Origin: an uncultured Poribacteria bacterium
GTDB lineage: Bacteria > Poribacteria > WGA-4E > WGA-3G
Reading direction: 5' to 3'
Length of the DNA stretch: 64,000 nucleotides
NCBI GenBank assembly: GCA_951813545.1
Contig: OX638352.1
Location: 5,117,966 to 5,181,965, forward strand
A model generated the notes under the pieces. It was not told where the DNA came from. It did no database searches and saw nothing but the letters and a program-made list of their open reading frames with translations. The position numbers were made by a program, and so were the translations under genes. Of this stretch, positions 19,994 to 30,806 are shown in pieces; position 1 is the first letter of the stretch; every line of letters starts with the position of its first letter.

Positions 19994-20156
19994 ATTTTTA
20001 ACAGGACTTACGCGAAATTGAGCGTGATCCATATCTGGTTATGGAGAATTCAGACGCTTACGCCTACAAAATCGGTGCGGTTACAAACCGCCCCTACCAA
20101 CAAAGTGCGTAAGTCCTATTTAGAATTCTACCAACAACGCGGGATATACGGAAAAA

Positions 20157-21860
20157 TTGAAAAACGACTGTTATCTCTCGCTGGGTACCAAGACAGAACC
20201 CCTCCTACTCGCCTGCCTGATACTTATCGGCTGCACTGTGATACCGTCTGTCGCTGAAACAATACCCTACTTTACGGATCAGACACAGCAAGCCGGTATC
20301 CACTTCAAACACACCAATGGCGCATCTGAACAGAAATACCTCCCAGAAACGATGGGGTCCGGCGGACTCTTTTTCGACTACGACAACGATGGGCATCTCG
20401 ACATCTACCTCGTCAACAGTGGCGATCTTAGTGGCACTCCACAGCCTCACAGACACCCTGACCATATAAACGTCCTCTATCGCAATAAGGGAGATGGAAC
20501 ATTTGTCGATGTCACAGCAGACGCAGGACTTCAACAAAATCGGGGTTACGGCATGGGATGTCTCGCTGCAGATTACGACAACGACGGCGATGCTGACCTC
20601 TATCTCACCAATTACGGTAAAAATCAACTATACCGGAACAACGGAGACGGTACCTTTACGGACGTTACATCGCACGCCGGTGTCGGTGACGGTAATTGGA
20701 GCCTTAGTGCTTCCTTCGGCGACTTCAACCTTGATGGATACCTTGATCTCTATGTAGCGAATTATCTAGATTATCAACTTGAAACCGTCCACGCCTGCTT
20801 TCTGGAAGGTGTCCATATCTACTGTGGTCCGCACGAATATCCAGGGGTTCGTGATACACTTTATCGAAACAACGGCGATGGTACTTTCACGGACGTTACA
20901 GCCCGTGCGGGGGTTAACAACACCGGCAAAGGGTTAGGCGTCCTTTTCACAGATTACAATGACGATGGTTACCCTGATATTTTCGTCGCCAATGATGCTG
21001 TCCCCGATTTTCTCTATCACAATAACACGGATGGCACTTTCACAGACACCGCTGCCACCGCAGGTGTCGCTTACAATTCAGAAGGACGCGCAACCGCAAG
21101 CATGGGCATCGCCTCCGGTGATTACGATAACGACGGCGTGTCCGATCTCTTCATTACAAACTTTTCTCTGGAAATTAACAGCCTCTTTCACAACGACGGC
21201 GATGGTTTCTACACGATGGCCACCTTTGAAGCGGGTCTTGCCGATTCGAGTTTTTCACAACTCGGTTTCGGAACCCAGTTCCTTGACGCAGACAATGACG
21301 GCACGCTTGACCTTTTCGTTGCGAACGGACATGTGTGGGACAACGTATCAGACATCACGCCATCGCTTTCCTACAAACAGAGATGCCAGATTTTTAAGAA
21401 CAGCGGAAGCAGGCAGTTCAAAGACATATCCGAGACAGCCGGTCCATTTTTCAAGCGTGCTGTTGTTGCACGCGGCGTAGCCATCGGTGATTACAACAAC
21501 GACGGTGCGATGGATATTCTCGTTACACGCTGCGGCGAGGCTCCTGTCCTACTGCGAAACGATTCCCAAATACACAACTGGGTGAAAATCCGACTCGTCG
21601 GGACGGAAAGCAATCGCGATGGTATCGGTGCGAAGGTCTGGATGCATACAAAGGAAACAACACAGTTCAGAGAAGCGATTTGTGGTGGCAGTTACGCCTC
21701 TGGGAGCGAACCTACCCTTCACTTTGGCATTGGGACGCAGGACACAATCCGATCCATCAAAGTAAAATGGCAAAGCGGACACACCCAAACGCTTGATTTT
21801 TCAGACACAGACAGTCCCACAAACCGAGGGGTTCGTATTATTGAAAATCACCCAAGGTAA
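20157..21860 (+). CDS. FG-GAP/VCBS repeat protein with ASPIC/UnbV C-terminal domain
   Basis: 567 aa; repeated DYDNDGxxDLYLTN / YRNNGDGTFTDVT; C-terminal NWVKIRLVGTESNRDGIGAKVWM. Confidence 0.9.
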   Translation: MKNDCYLSLGTKTEPLLLACLILIGCTVIPSVAETIPYFTDQTQQAGIHFKHTNGASEQKYLPETMGSGGLFFDYDNDGHLDIYLVNSGDLSGTPQPHRHPDHINVLYRNKGDGTFVDVTADAGLQQNRGYGMGCLAADYDNDGDADLYLTNYGKNQLYRNNGDGTFTDVTSHAGVGDGNWSLSASFGDFNLDGYLDLYVANYLDYQLETVHACFLEGVHIYCGPHEYPGVRDTLYRNNGDGTFTDVTARAGVNNTGKGLGVLFTDYNDDGYPDIFVANDAVPDFLYHNNTDGTFTDTAATAGVAYNSEGRATASMGIASGDYDNDGVSDLFITNFSLEINSLFHNDGDGFYTMATFEAGLADSSFSQLGFGTQFLDADNDGTLDLFVANGHVWDNVSDITPSLSYKQRCQIFKNSGSRQFKDISETAGPFFKRAVVARGVAIGDYNNDGAMDILVTRCGEAPVLLRNDSQIHNWVKIRLVGTESNRDGIGAKVWMHTKETTQFREAICGGSYASGSEPTLHFGIGTQDTIRSIKVKWQSGHTQTLDFSDTDSPTNRGVRIIENHPR

Positions 21861-21935
21861 GGTTGTAGGAACGCGACTCTTTATTGGCGAGGTTGGAAAC
21901 CTTGCCAGCGGCGGGTGAAGCCGTTTGGATATTCC

Positions 21936-21961
21936 GGTGCGGTTAGGAAACCGCACCTACC
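21936..21961 (-). repeat. REP-like GTAGG hairpin
   Basis: GGTGCGGTTAGGAAACCGCACCTACC. Confidence 0.7.
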
Positions 21962-22031
21962 GGTCCTGGGTCCTCAAAATCTAAACAAAAAATGGAAAAC
22001 TAAACAACTCTGAGTTTAAGTCTCATTTAGG

Positions 22032-22061
22032 TTGACATTATTTGACATCTGCGCGTATAAT
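22032..22061 (+). promoter_or_regulatory. sigma70-like promoter upstream of cysC
   Basis: TTGACA-N18-TATAAT; second TTGACA at 22042-22047. Confidence 0.55.
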
Positions 22062-22129
22062 AGTAATACGATTAGATTTGATGATAGAGGCGGGTTTGGA
22101 CAGCCTCAACTTTTTGACTTTATCAATAT

Positions 22130-22762
22130 GTGAGGAATACTCGATTGGCTCAACAGAAAGCAACCAACATTACGTGGCACGATGCGATTGTCACGGCAGA
22201 AGATAGAGAAAAATTGCTGAATCAGAAAGGCTGTGTGATTTGGTTTACCGGTCTTTCAGGATCAGGGAAATCAACATTAGCGAACGCAGTCGAACAGGTA
22301 TTACATCAACAACAGCACCACACCTACGTCCTAGACGGCGATAATGTTCGACACGGATTGAACAAGAATTTGGGCTTCTCACCCGAAGACCGCGAGGAAA
22401 ATATTCGGCGCATCGGTGAAGTGGCGAAACTCTTTGCGGATGCGGGTACCATCGTCATGACAGCCTTCATCTCACCCTATCGTGCCGACAGGGATCAGGC
22501 AAGAGAACTCATTGCCGAGGGCAGGTTCGTTGAAGTTTTCGTCGACTGTCCGCTTGAAGTCTGTGAAGAACGCGATACGAAGGGCTTATACAAAAAAGCG
22601 CGTGCTGGCGAGATTAAGGAGTTTACTGGCATCAGTGCACCTTACGAACCACCTCTGAACGCTGAAGTCACGGTGAACACAGCGGAACTTTCCCTTGAAG
22701 AATCCGCGCATGCAGTCGTCGCGTCCCTTGTAGAAGCAGGCTTAGTTCCCGCTGGAAACTAA
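22130..22762 (+). CDS. cysC: adenylylsulfate kinase
   Basis: 210 aa; [57 protein letters not shown]. Confidence 0.95.
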   Translation: MRNTRLAQQKATNITWHDAIVTAEDREKLLNQKGCVIWFTGLSGSGKSTLANAVEQVLHQQQHHTYVLDGDNVRHGLNKNLGFSPEDREENIRRIGEVAKLFADAGTIVMTAFISPYRADRDQARELIAEGRFVEVFVDCPLEVCEERDTKGLYKKARAGEIKEFTGISAPYEPPLNAEVTVNTAELSLEESAHAVVASLVEAGLVPAGN

Positions 22763-22782
22763 ACCGCGAGAAAAGGCATATC

Positions 22783-23637
22783 GTGCAACGCGAACGGTGC
22801 TGCACAGAGATCACGAAAATGGAAGCAGTTATCAGGAACTTCAATGAGAACGGGTTCGCTATTCTGCGCGGCATTTTGGAACAGACAACGCTTGAAGCGG
22901 TCAAACACGAATGCGAGGCGTTAGTTGCTGAACTCGCGTCGCAGCGGTGTGCAGAAGGAAAACTGACGAACACATATCCCGATGCCTCTTTTGAAACCCG
23001 CCTGATTCGGCTCTACGAAAACTATCCAGATGAAAACCCAACGATCTTTCGTCCTGAACTGCATCGGGAAGGGTTTTTCGGCGTGTTTGCACATCCTACC
23101 CTACTTGAACTCGCTGGCATTATTCTCGGTCCAGAGATCCGATTGTATCCGAATTACTCCGTTCGTCCAAAGCTACCTGCAAACAAACGAACAGAGGTCT
23201 TATGGCATCAAGATGCTGGTTATACTTCAAAAAAAGCAGATGTCTTGCGGATGATGAACATCTGGGCACCTTTAGTACCGGTTAACGTTGAAAACGGATG
23301 TATGGAATTCATTCCGCAGAGCCATAAATGGGGCGTTGTTCCACACGAGCAAGACGAATACTATCTCCGCATTCACGATGACTATATCAAACCGGTTGAA
23401 GGAGATGCGGTACGTATTGAGATTGAACCGGGGGATGCCGTCATTTTCAGTAATCTTCTATTTCATCGCGGTTTGCCGAATCGCACCGAACATATACGAT
23501 GGAGCCTAGACTTTCGCTATCAAGATGCCAGACAACCGACGCTCCGGACGACCCAAGGACATTTACTGAGTTCACAAGGGACACCGGACGCGGGCGTCAA
23601 GGACGCTAAGGCGTGGGCACAACTCGAATTTTCCTGA
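22783..23637 (+). CDS. phytanoyl-CoA dioxygenase (PhyH) family protein
   Basis: 284 aa; NGFAILRGIL, WHQDAGY, ENGCMEFIPQSHKWG, FSNLLFHRGLPNRT; start may be ATG 22819. Confidence 0.85.
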   Translation: MQRERCCTEITKMEAVIRNFNENGFAILRGILEQTTLEAVKHECEALVAELASQRCAEGKLTNTYPDASFETRLIRLYENYPDENPTIFRPELHREGFFGVFAHPTLLELAGIILGPEIRLYPNYSVRPKLPANKRTEVLWHQDAGYTSKKADVLRMMNIWAPLVPVNVENGCMEFIPQSHKWGVVPHEQDEYYLRIHDDYIKPVEGDAVRIEIEPGDAVIFSNLLFHRGLPNRTEHIRWSLDFRYQDARQPTLRTTQGHLLSSQGTPDAGVKDAKAWAQLEFS

Positions 23638-23879
23638 ATTGAATGCAAGCGTGCGAAACTTGGAACGAAGTGGAAAGTTTTTAATTTATGGAAGCTTGGG
23701 CTGCGCTCCGTGCGCAGGTTTTTGGTTAATCTACGACTGAGATTTGGGTGTTGACGTTTCTGTTATCTTGAAACCATGAAACCCACGCGTGTAGTCCGTA
23801 ACGAAGTGGAGGACGGGTCTACGGAGAGGGGCACTAAATATCTAACCCTACTGATCAAACCGCAAGGTAAAATTAAAAA

Positions 23880-24833
23880 ATGAAACTAATTCAATTTCAT
23901 CTACCTAACTTAGGAAAGCGAGTTGGGATTGTCACTCGCGATGAGGAAGTGATTGACGTAACAAGCGAGGAATCACCGGGTGTATTAGAAGTCTTGGAAC
24001 TCGCAGACAGGGAACAGGTGAGCATCGGCGTCATACTTGCCGACATCCAAGAAAAAGTGGCAACGCCTGCCCCAATGCAATTTCGTTCGCTTCCAGATGC
24101 GGAAAATGCCCCGACTGAACCTGAAGGACTCACGCTCAATAAATTAGATGTCGCCCCCGCCGAAGATGTGCCACATCTCCTATTCCCGATTGATTCTCCT
24201 GAGGTCTGGGGATGCGGTGTGACCTACAAACGAAGTGCGGATATGCGTGACGACGATAGCGAACAGGATATCTACAGCCGCGTCTATTACGCCGACCGTC
24301 CTGAGATATTCTTCAAAGCGACACCCGCACGTTGTGTCGGACCGAACGGTTTCATCGGCATTCGGAGCGATTCCACCCTAACAGCAACCGAACCAGAACT
24401 CGCCTATATCCTCGGCAGCGACGGAGAAATCGTCGGATATACTCTCTGTAATGACGTATCCGCATGGGACATCGAACGGGATAATCCACTCTATCTCCCA
24501 CAATCTAAAGTCTTTTACGGATGCTGTGCGCTCGGTCCTATGCTTGTCACACCGTCCGAGATAGACGATCCCTATAATCTGGACATGCGGTGCACCGTCC
24601 TTCGCGACGAAGATGTTCTCTATCAAGGTGATGTCAACACATCTCAAATCAACTGGAAATTTGAAGAACTCACCGAGTTCCTGATGCGTGATAACCCGAT
24701 TCCATTTGGAACCGTTGTTTCGACAGGCACCGGTATCATTGTTCCAAACGATCTACCGCTCGCTGCAGGCGATATCGTCCAGATAGAAATCGACGGGTTC
24801 GGCACGCTGGCAAATCCCGTTAAGCAACTTTAG
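23880..24833 (+). CDS. fumarylacetoacetate hydrolase family protein
   Basis: 317 aa; FKATPARCVGPNGFIGIRSDS, TATEPELAYILGSDGEIVGYTLCNDVSAWDIE. Confidence 0.85.
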   Translation: MKLIQFHLPNLGKRVGIVTRDEEVIDVTSEESPGVLEVLELADREQVSIGVILADIQEKVATPAPMQFRSLPDAENAPTEPEGLTLNKLDVAPAEDVPHLLFPIDSPEVWGCGVTYKRSADMRDDDSEQDIYSRVYYADRPEIFFKATPARCVGPNGFIGIRSDSTLTATEPELAYILGSDGEIVGYTLCNDVSAWDIERDNPLYLPQSKVFYGCCALGPMLVTPSEIDDPYNLDMRCTVLRDEDVLYQGDVNTSQINWKFEELTEFLMRDNPIPFGTVVSTGTGIIVPNDLPLAAGDIVQIEIDGFGTLANPVKQL

Positions 24834-24846
24834 GAGACACAGCACA

Positions 24847-25959
24847 ATGAACAATAATACCGAACCCTTCATCGGCATGCACAAAACGGAATTAGACACA
24901 CCGGCACTGCTGATTGATCTGGATAAAATGGAAGCCAATATACAGACGATGGCAGACTATTTTACCACAGTGAACGCGATGCTACGACCTCACGTGAAGA
25001 CGCATAAGACACCGATCATCTCACATAAACAGATCGCAGCGGGTGCCATCGGTGTTACCTGTGCGAAACTTGGTGAGGCAGAAGCCATCATCCACGCCGG
25101 AATTCGAGATGTGCTGATTGCTAACCAAGTTGTTGGAGCACAAAAGATTGCACGCCTCATCAACCTCGCGAAGCACTCGGAAATCATGGTCGCGGTCGAC
25201 AACCCACAGAACGTGCAAGCCATCTCTGAGGCAGCAGTTGCCAAAGGTGCAACCGTCAGAATGTTGGTGGAGGTGAACATCGGTATGGATCGGTGCGGGG
25301 TCGAACCCGGAAAACCGGCGTTAGAACTCGCAGAACAGATATGCAAAAGTCCAAACCTGAAGTTTGAAGGCTTAATGGGCTATGAGGGACATACCGTCTC
25401 TAAACCGGACCGAGCGGAACGGGATGCCGCAGCACGAAAAGCCGTGCAACTTTTGGTGGAGGCGAAACATTACGTCGAAAAACGTGGTGTGGAGGTTTCC
25501 ATAATGAGCGGTGGGGGCACTGGAACCTTCAATATTACAGGAAGTATCCCAGAGATGACAGAGGTACAGGCGGGGTCTTACGTCTTCATGGATTCTACCT
25601 ACGGAAATGTAGAAGGTGTTGGCGAACAGTTTGCCTGTTCGTTGTCGGTTTTGGCGACCGTTGTGAGTCGTCCAGACCCAAACCGAATAATAGTGGATAC
25701 AGGCTTGAAAGTCCTCGCAAAAGAATTCGGTATTCCGCAACCTGTTGGTGTAACCGGAGTAGAGATGACCGGACTTTCCGAGGAGCACGGAAAGATGCAG
25801 GTGTCCGATGTAAACGTTTCCCTCACACCGGGGGATAAAATTGAAATCTTACCAAGCCACTGTTGTACGACGGTGAATCTCCACGACAGGTATTACGGCA
25901 TCCGTAACGGGATTGTTGAATCCGTGTGGGAGATTGCAGCGAGAGGAAAAGCACAGTAA
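24847..25959 (+). CDS. DSD1/D-threonine aldolase-like PLP enzyme (alanine racemase N-terminal fold)
   Basis: 370 aa; LDTPALLIDLDKMEANI, LRPHVKTHKTP, PSHCCTTVNLHDRYYGIRNG. Confidence 0.9.
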   Translation: MNNNTEPFIGMHKTELDTPALLIDLDKMEANIQTMADYFTTVNAMLRPHVKTHKTPIISHKQIAAGAIGVTCAKLGEAEAIIHAGIRDVLIANQVVGAQKIARLINLAKHSEIMVAVDNPQNVQAISEAAVAKGATVRMLVEVNIGMDRCGVEPGKPALELAEQICKSPNLKFEGLMGYEGHTVSKPDRAERDAAARKAVQLLVEAKHYVEKRGVEVSIMSGGGTGTFNITGSIPEMTEVQAGSYVFMDSTYGNVEGVGEQFACSLSVLATVVSRPDPNRIIVDTGLKVLAKEFGIPQPVGVTGVEMTGLSEEHGKMQVSDVNVSLTPGDKIEILPSHCCTTVNLHDRYYGIRNGIVESVWEIAARGKAQ

Positions 25960-26061
25960 TGAACTCGCTTTGGACTCATCAGAAATTCTGGATGTTTGAT
26001 TTGTGGAAACTCCGCAAGCGCATCCCACCATAAAGATCAAAATTACACAGGAGAGACTTCA

Positions 26062-27237
26062 ATGCGAATCCCCATCTCAATTTGTAAATTACACACCACT
26101 TGGAAACCCTACTATCTGTTCAGCTTGCTTGTTGCGAGTATACTCATGCTGACCCAATTCCCTGCGGAAGGATACATCGCAAAACGGTACAGCGTCAGAC
26201 AAATTATTTCCGAAAGCACCAATGTCGTATTCGGAACTGTCACCGAGGTTAACACCAAGCGAAAGACAGCGAAAATCAAGGTCGAAGAAAACCTCAAAGG
26301 CACCAGCGAATTTCAGGAGATTAAAATCCGTCTTGATGTCTACAAAGGAAGAGTGGATCACAGAGAAGAGGCAATGCGTCTTATGAAACAAGATGCGCCG
26401 ATTATCATCTTTTATCTCAACGAAGGCAGACGAATTGATAGCCTCGCACACATAAGTGGGAAATGGTTTCAAACCCAAACCACAAAACGGGGAAACGAAT
26501 GGGGTTGGTGGTTGTTTACACACACTGAAAAATACCTCAATAATGACAAAGTCTCAAGACGCGATTCAACACAGGATTTTCAAGAAGAATTGCGTACGCT
26601 ACTCAGTGGAGACGCTCCTCAACTCCTACTGCTCAAAACGGACAGATATGAGTCGGAACCGCGTGCGATCGCCGAACTCGACGCTGTAGCAGACTCCGGT
26701 TTTGTTTATCACGCAACGACCAACCGAAATCTACCGACACTCGGTGAAGCAGACATCCTATGGCTCGGCTTCCGGGCACTCTCCGAAGGCAAATACCGGC
26801 TCAACAAGGAACAAGAGAGAAAGATTAAAGAATTCGTAAAGAACGGTGGGATTGTGATTTCCTCTGGGCAGGATAGCGATGACAACCGTCCATGCGAGAC
26901 TGGGTGGTTACCCGAACCCCTCCACGGTGTGGAAAGTCCACATCGAAACGATTTCCAAGCGACGGACCACGCCGGTGAACTCTTTAAGGCACCCAACCGC
27001 ATCCGCTCTGGGCAACTTGCACTTGACGACACGTGGAACGGATGGAACCAAAAATATCAGGTCCTGGCAACAACCAACAATGGGAAAGAAATTGTTGTCG
27101 CCAAACTGAAATATGGAAAAGGGATGTATCTCGTCACCAGCCTCCGCAACGATAGTGATTCACAGGTCTCTAAGAATCGTCGGATGCTTGAGAATCTGAT
27201 GCATTTCGCCATAGGGTTTTTGGAAGAGACCAAGTAA
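26062..27237 (+). CDS. secreted protein with GATase/ThuA-like C-terminal region
   Basis: ATG 26062 preceded by AGGAGAG; signal peptide; LGEADILWLGFRALSEGKYRLNKEQERKIKEFVKNGGIVISSG. Confidence 0.55.
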   Translation: MRIPISICKLHTTWKPYYLFSLLVASILMLTQFPAEGYIAKRYSVRQIISESTNVVFGTVTEVNTKRKTAKIKVEENLKGTSEFQEIKIRLDVYKGRVDHREEAMRLMKQDAPIIIFYLNEGRRIDSLAHISGKWFQTQTTKRGNEWGWWLFTHTEKYLNNDKVSRRDSTQDFQEELRTLLSGDAPQLLLLKTDRYESEPRAIAELDAVADSGFVYHATTNRNLPTLGEADILWLGFRALSEGKYRLNKEQERKIKEFVKNGGIVISSGQDSDDNRPCETGWLPEPLHGVESPHRNDFQATDHAGELFKAPNRIRSGQLALDDTWNGWNQKYQVLATTNNGKEIVVAKLKYGKGMYLVTSLRNDSDSQVSKNRRMLENLMHFAIGFLEETK

Positions 27238-27255
27238 CACGCGAGGTAACTGCAG

Positions 27256-28851
27256 ATGAGAAACGCGAGATTGAAACAGATAATAAAGAACAGTAGGACT
27301 CGGGTACCGCGTCCGGGTTTCCCTGCGAAGCTGCTGCTAACGTTGAGTCTTTTCTTAATTTTCTTGGCTTCTGCCAACCCGGCGCATGCGGTTATCCCAC
27401 AGCTTCTGGGACCTCTCACAGCACTGCTAAGCATCGTCCCACAGATTCTCGCCTTTGTTGGGGTCGCGCTCATCACTGCACTCGTGTTTGCGCGGGACAC
27501 GACCAAAATGTTTTTCTACAAGTTCCGCGACTTCGCGATTGCTCACAAGATTACCGTCTCTATTCTGAGCGCGATTTTTCTTGTGGGATTCGGATGGGGA
27601 ATTTACGGACTACTTAGCACGACCCTAAATTCAACAACATCTTCACTTGAGGCAACGGTTCAGAACACGGATACCGGAAACACACATGTCAATAAGACAT
27701 GGGCAACTTTTCGAGGTGGAAAAAGTCGGACAGGACATACAGACTCCATCCCCGGTCCGACAACCGAGACACCCGCATGGGTTTTCAGAGAAGAAGAAGC
27801 GATGGCAGTCGATTTCTCCTCCTCACCAGCAGTCGTTGGGAATCGCCTCTATATTGGGTCTTCACACGGTTCGATATTTTCGCTCGGTGGAGCAACCTAT
27901 TGTATTGATACAGAATCACAGAAGGTGCTCTGGCGACACACCTCGCCGACCCCAATCTTTTCATCGCCTGCAGTCGCTGGTGGCAGGGTTTACATCGGTG
28001 AAGGTTATCATCACGATAGCGATTGCCATCTCCGGTGCCTTGACGCTAAAACGGGTGAACCCATCTGGTCTTTCAAAACAGCAAGCCACGTTGAATCAAC
28101 CCCTTTCATCAGCCAAGGCAAACTCTATTTCACAGCGGGGTCTGACGGGGTTTATTGTATAGATGCCTTGGAGGGGCAAGAGATTTGGCACTATGAAGAC
28201 GTTCATGCCGATATGTCCCCTGTTTTTCACAGCGACAAGGTTTACTTCGGTACAGGCTATGGGGATTATCGAATTTACGCTGTCGATGCCCAAACGGGTG
28301 TTGAAGTATGGTCGAAGCAGATGCCGTATCCCGTGTGGGGCAGTCCGAGCACTGATGAAAACCTCGTCTTCTTCGGACTGGGGAGAGGTAACTTTTCGGA
28401 TAGCGCACCCATACCCGCAGGTAAGGTTGTTGCCCTCGACACAGAAACAGGCGACATCGTATGGGAACATGAGGCAGAGGATGCCGTCATGACAGCAATC
28501 GCTGTTCAGAACGGTTCCGTCACCTTCGGTTCGCGCGATGGATACGTCTATTCTCTCCAATCAACAGACGGAAAACTCAACTGGAAAACCGATCTTGGTG
28601 GACCTGTTGTCTCCTCACCCGCTGTAACGATGGACACCGTCTATGCCGCAACAAAAAACGGATATATCTATGCCCTTTCTATTGGCAACGGAAAGATTCA
28701 ATGGGAATTTAACACGAGAATTGTTACCCGAAATATAGAACTCTATTCATCACCTGTGGTTGCCAATGGACTGCTCTACATCGGTTCAAGCGACCGGTAT
28801 ATTTTCTGTTTGGGTGGTGATGACGTAGGTAAAACAATTGGTAATCGGTGA
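27256..28851 (+). CDS. membrane-anchored PQQ/BamB-like beta-propeller protein
   Basis: 531 aa; repeats such as DFSSSPAVVGNRLYIGSSHGSIFSLGGATYCIDTESQKVLWRH. Confidence 0.85.
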   Translation: MRNARLKQIIKNSRTRVPRPGFPAKLLLTLSLFLIFLASANPAHAVIPQLLGPLTALLSIVPQILAFVGVALITALVFARDTTKMFFYKFRDFAIAHKITVSILSAIFLVGFGWGIYGLLSTTLNSTTSSLEATVQNTDTGNTHVNKTWATFRGGKSRTGHTDSIPGPTTETPAWVFREEEAMAVDFSSSPAVVGNRLYIGSSHGSIFSLGGATYCIDTESQKVLWRHTSPTPIFSSPAVAGGRVYIGEGYHHDSDCHLRCLDAKTGEPIWSFKTASHVESTPFISQGKLYFTAGSDGVYCIDALEGQEIWHYEDVHADMSPVFHSDKVYFGTGYGDYRIYAVDAQTGVEVWSKQMPYPVWGSPSTDENLVFFGLGRGNFSDSAPIPAGKVVALDTETGDIVWEHEAEDAVMTAIAVQNGSVTFGSRDGYVYSLQSTDGKLNWKTDLGGPVVSSPAVTMDTVYAATKNGYIYALSIGNGKIQWEFNTRIVTRNIELYSSPVVANGLLYIGSSDRYIFCLGGDDVGKTIGNR

Positions 28852-28866
28852 TTAAGGAGAAAAGAA

Positions 28867-29709
28867 ATGAACAAACATACTTTGACAGCAATAACCCTAT
28901 TCGTTTTACTCGCAAGCACGATAGCAGATGCGCAGTGGCGGAGTAAAACTCATGACGTTTACAATGCTCTCACGATTCCACCCGGAGTTGACATTAAGGT
29001 AGGCAATTTTAGTGAGTACTGGGAAGGGGTTTTTGAAACAGTTAAAGGGAAGGATGGAACTATCTTCTGTGGTGTCGAATATTCAGGAAATGTGTTTGAA
29101 GAGCACAATGGGGGAAAATGGAAGGGACCCGAGGATCATCAAACGTGTTTCGCGATTCTCTGGAATTCCGAGGCTATCTATCTCTCAATCGCCGTTGATG
29201 ATGACGAACACGAACATGCCGCTGCCGCTGCATGGAACGGTGACGGTGCACAACTCGCCTTCGAGATGAGTGGCAAACGGAGTGCTGGTTTACCGATGTG
29301 GCTTTACAATATCGGTTTAGATGATAAGGCGGAGAACATTCTTCCAGGCGCACTCAATGAAAATCCCGGCGGTAAAGGACTCGTCCCGGACGAAGATATA
29401 GCGGTTGTCCGAAACGAAGATGAAAAGGAAACCTACTACGAACTCAGGTTCACAGCCGAAGAGTTGCAAGTAAAAGGCAAAAAATTCAGCGAGGGTTTTG
29501 AGTTCGGACTCGGTATCTGTGTTAATGATGGTGACAAAGGGGCAGGTCAAGAGGGACAGAAGGGGTGGAGCGGTTGGTACACCCACTCTATCGTTTTCGG
29601 TAAGAACTCGGAACACACTGGTTTAGTCGCTCTTACCAACGAGCAACTTGCAGTTGAACCCTCTAATAAATTAACTACAACGTGGGGCACCTTGAAGTCT
29701 GTGAGATAG
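28867..29709 (+). CDS. secreted CBM9/DOMON-like protein with KLTTTWG C-terminal tail
   Basis: 280 aa; signal peptide; DHQTCFAILWNSEAIYLSIAVDDDEHEH...; ends AVEPSNKLTTTWGTLKSVR. Confidence 0.65.
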   Translation: MNKHTLTAITLFVLLASTIADAQWRSKTHDVYNALTIPPGVDIKVGNFSEYWEGVFETVKGKDGTIFCGVEYSGNVFEEHNGGKWKGPEDHQTCFAILWNSEAIYLSIAVDDDEHEHAAAAAWNGDGAQLAFEMSGKRSAGLPMWLYNIGLDDKAENILPGALNENPGGKGLVPDEDIAVVRNEDEKETYYELRFTAEELQVKGKKFSEGFEFGLGICVNDGDKGAGQEGQKGWSGWYTHSIVFGKNSEHTGLVALTNEQLAVEPSNKLTTTWGTLKSVR

Positions 29710-29731
29710 CGAGACACTGTAAAAAAATGAG

Positions 29732-29759
29732 AAAAGCCGCCAAGTTTGGCGGCTTTTTT
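29732..29759 (+). terminator. Rho-independent terminator
   Basis: AAAAGCCGCCAAGTTTGGCGGCTTTTTT. Confidence 0.9.
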
Positions 29760-29774
29760 ATTTCCTTGATGAAC

Positions 29775-30806
29775 TTAATGATCGTGATGATTTGATTTGT
29801 TGTAGTGCAATCGAAGTAGATCAACACCAAAATCATCCTCAATGTGTCGCCACACGGAATGAATGTGGTTCGCATTGTTCTGTGTGTTGTCATACTCGAC
29901 AAAGAAGAATGGACCGTGTAACCTGTAATAGTGAGGAGTCTTCGGTGCTTCATCCCCTGCCCATGCGAAGTGAATATCATTGACACTTCCCTCGCGTAGT
30001 TTGCGAAGCTCAATCTGGGCGATTTCGTCAGGAAGGCGGTCAATGTATTCATGGACAAGATCCATTAAGAGTTCACGCTGGCGTGTCTCCATAGATTCTG
30101 CTGCTAATCCCTCAACAGCCTCAAATTCAACTTTAGGCACATCGCGCGTCAAAATATCGGATGGTGCTTCGGTATTGATAATTGTTTGACTTTTCTGTGT
30201 GCTATTCAGGCTCGCAAGCAGTTGGCGTGCTACGTCCTCTTCGGCAAAAAGGACTCTTAATCCTTTTTTCTCACCTTGAGGCACCTCTGCGGGGTTTGAC
30301 CCAAAGAAAAATGGGTTCGGTGAAATGAGTGAACGATTGACGACAGTAAAGTTAAGCGAGACGTGATGCCCCTCAGCTCGCCACCCCCACGCGCCATTAC
30401 CCGTTGGATCCCCGAACACAGTGAAAAAATATAAACCGGGATCGCGCACAAGTCGTGCTTGTCCAGCCTCTTTTTCAATCTCACCAAGCGTCGTCTCTAA
30501 ATTTATAATGGCGCGTGCTTTCTGATAGCCTTTCACGCTTAAGCCACTTTCCATGAGAGCGAACGCTGCTTCCTGTTGCTTCGTACTCAGTTCATTAAGA
30601 GACACGCCTTCCCGCTCCCACATTTCGATTGGAATGTAGTGCCACCGGAGCCGTTCGTTCCCGTCGAAAGGGAGTGCCGTCTTTTCGCGTAACGGGGGTG
30701 TTAGTGTGTCCAGAAAGTTCCCCGCTGCTTGTGCCATCTGCTCTGCTGTTGCTGAAGCGGGGATGAACAAAGGCTTTCGCTCGGAATCGGTATGTGTGTG
30801 TGCCAC
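29775..30806 (-). CDS. DUF3500 family protein
   Basis: 343 aa; GDPTGNGAWGWRAEGHHVSLNFTVV, SVNDIHFAWAGDE, HYYRLHGPFFFVEYDNTQNNANHIHSVWR. Confidence 0.8.
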   Translation of the reverse strand: MAHTHTDSERKPLFIPASATAEQMAQAAGNFLDTLTPPLREKTALPFDGNERLRWHYIPIEMWEREGVSLNELSTKQQEAAFALMESGLSVKGYQKARAIINLETTLGEIEKEAGQARLVRDPGLYFFTVFGDPTGNGAWGWRAEGHHVSLNFTVVNRSLISPNPFFFGSNPAEVPQGEKKGLRVLFAEEDVARQLLASLNSTQKSQTIINTEAPSDILTRDVPKVEFEAVEGLAAESMETRQRELLMDLVHEYIDRLPDEIAQIELRKLREGSVNDIHFAWAGDEAPKTPHYYRLHGPFFFVEYDNTQNNANHIHSVWRHIEDDFGVDLLRLHYNKSNHHDH

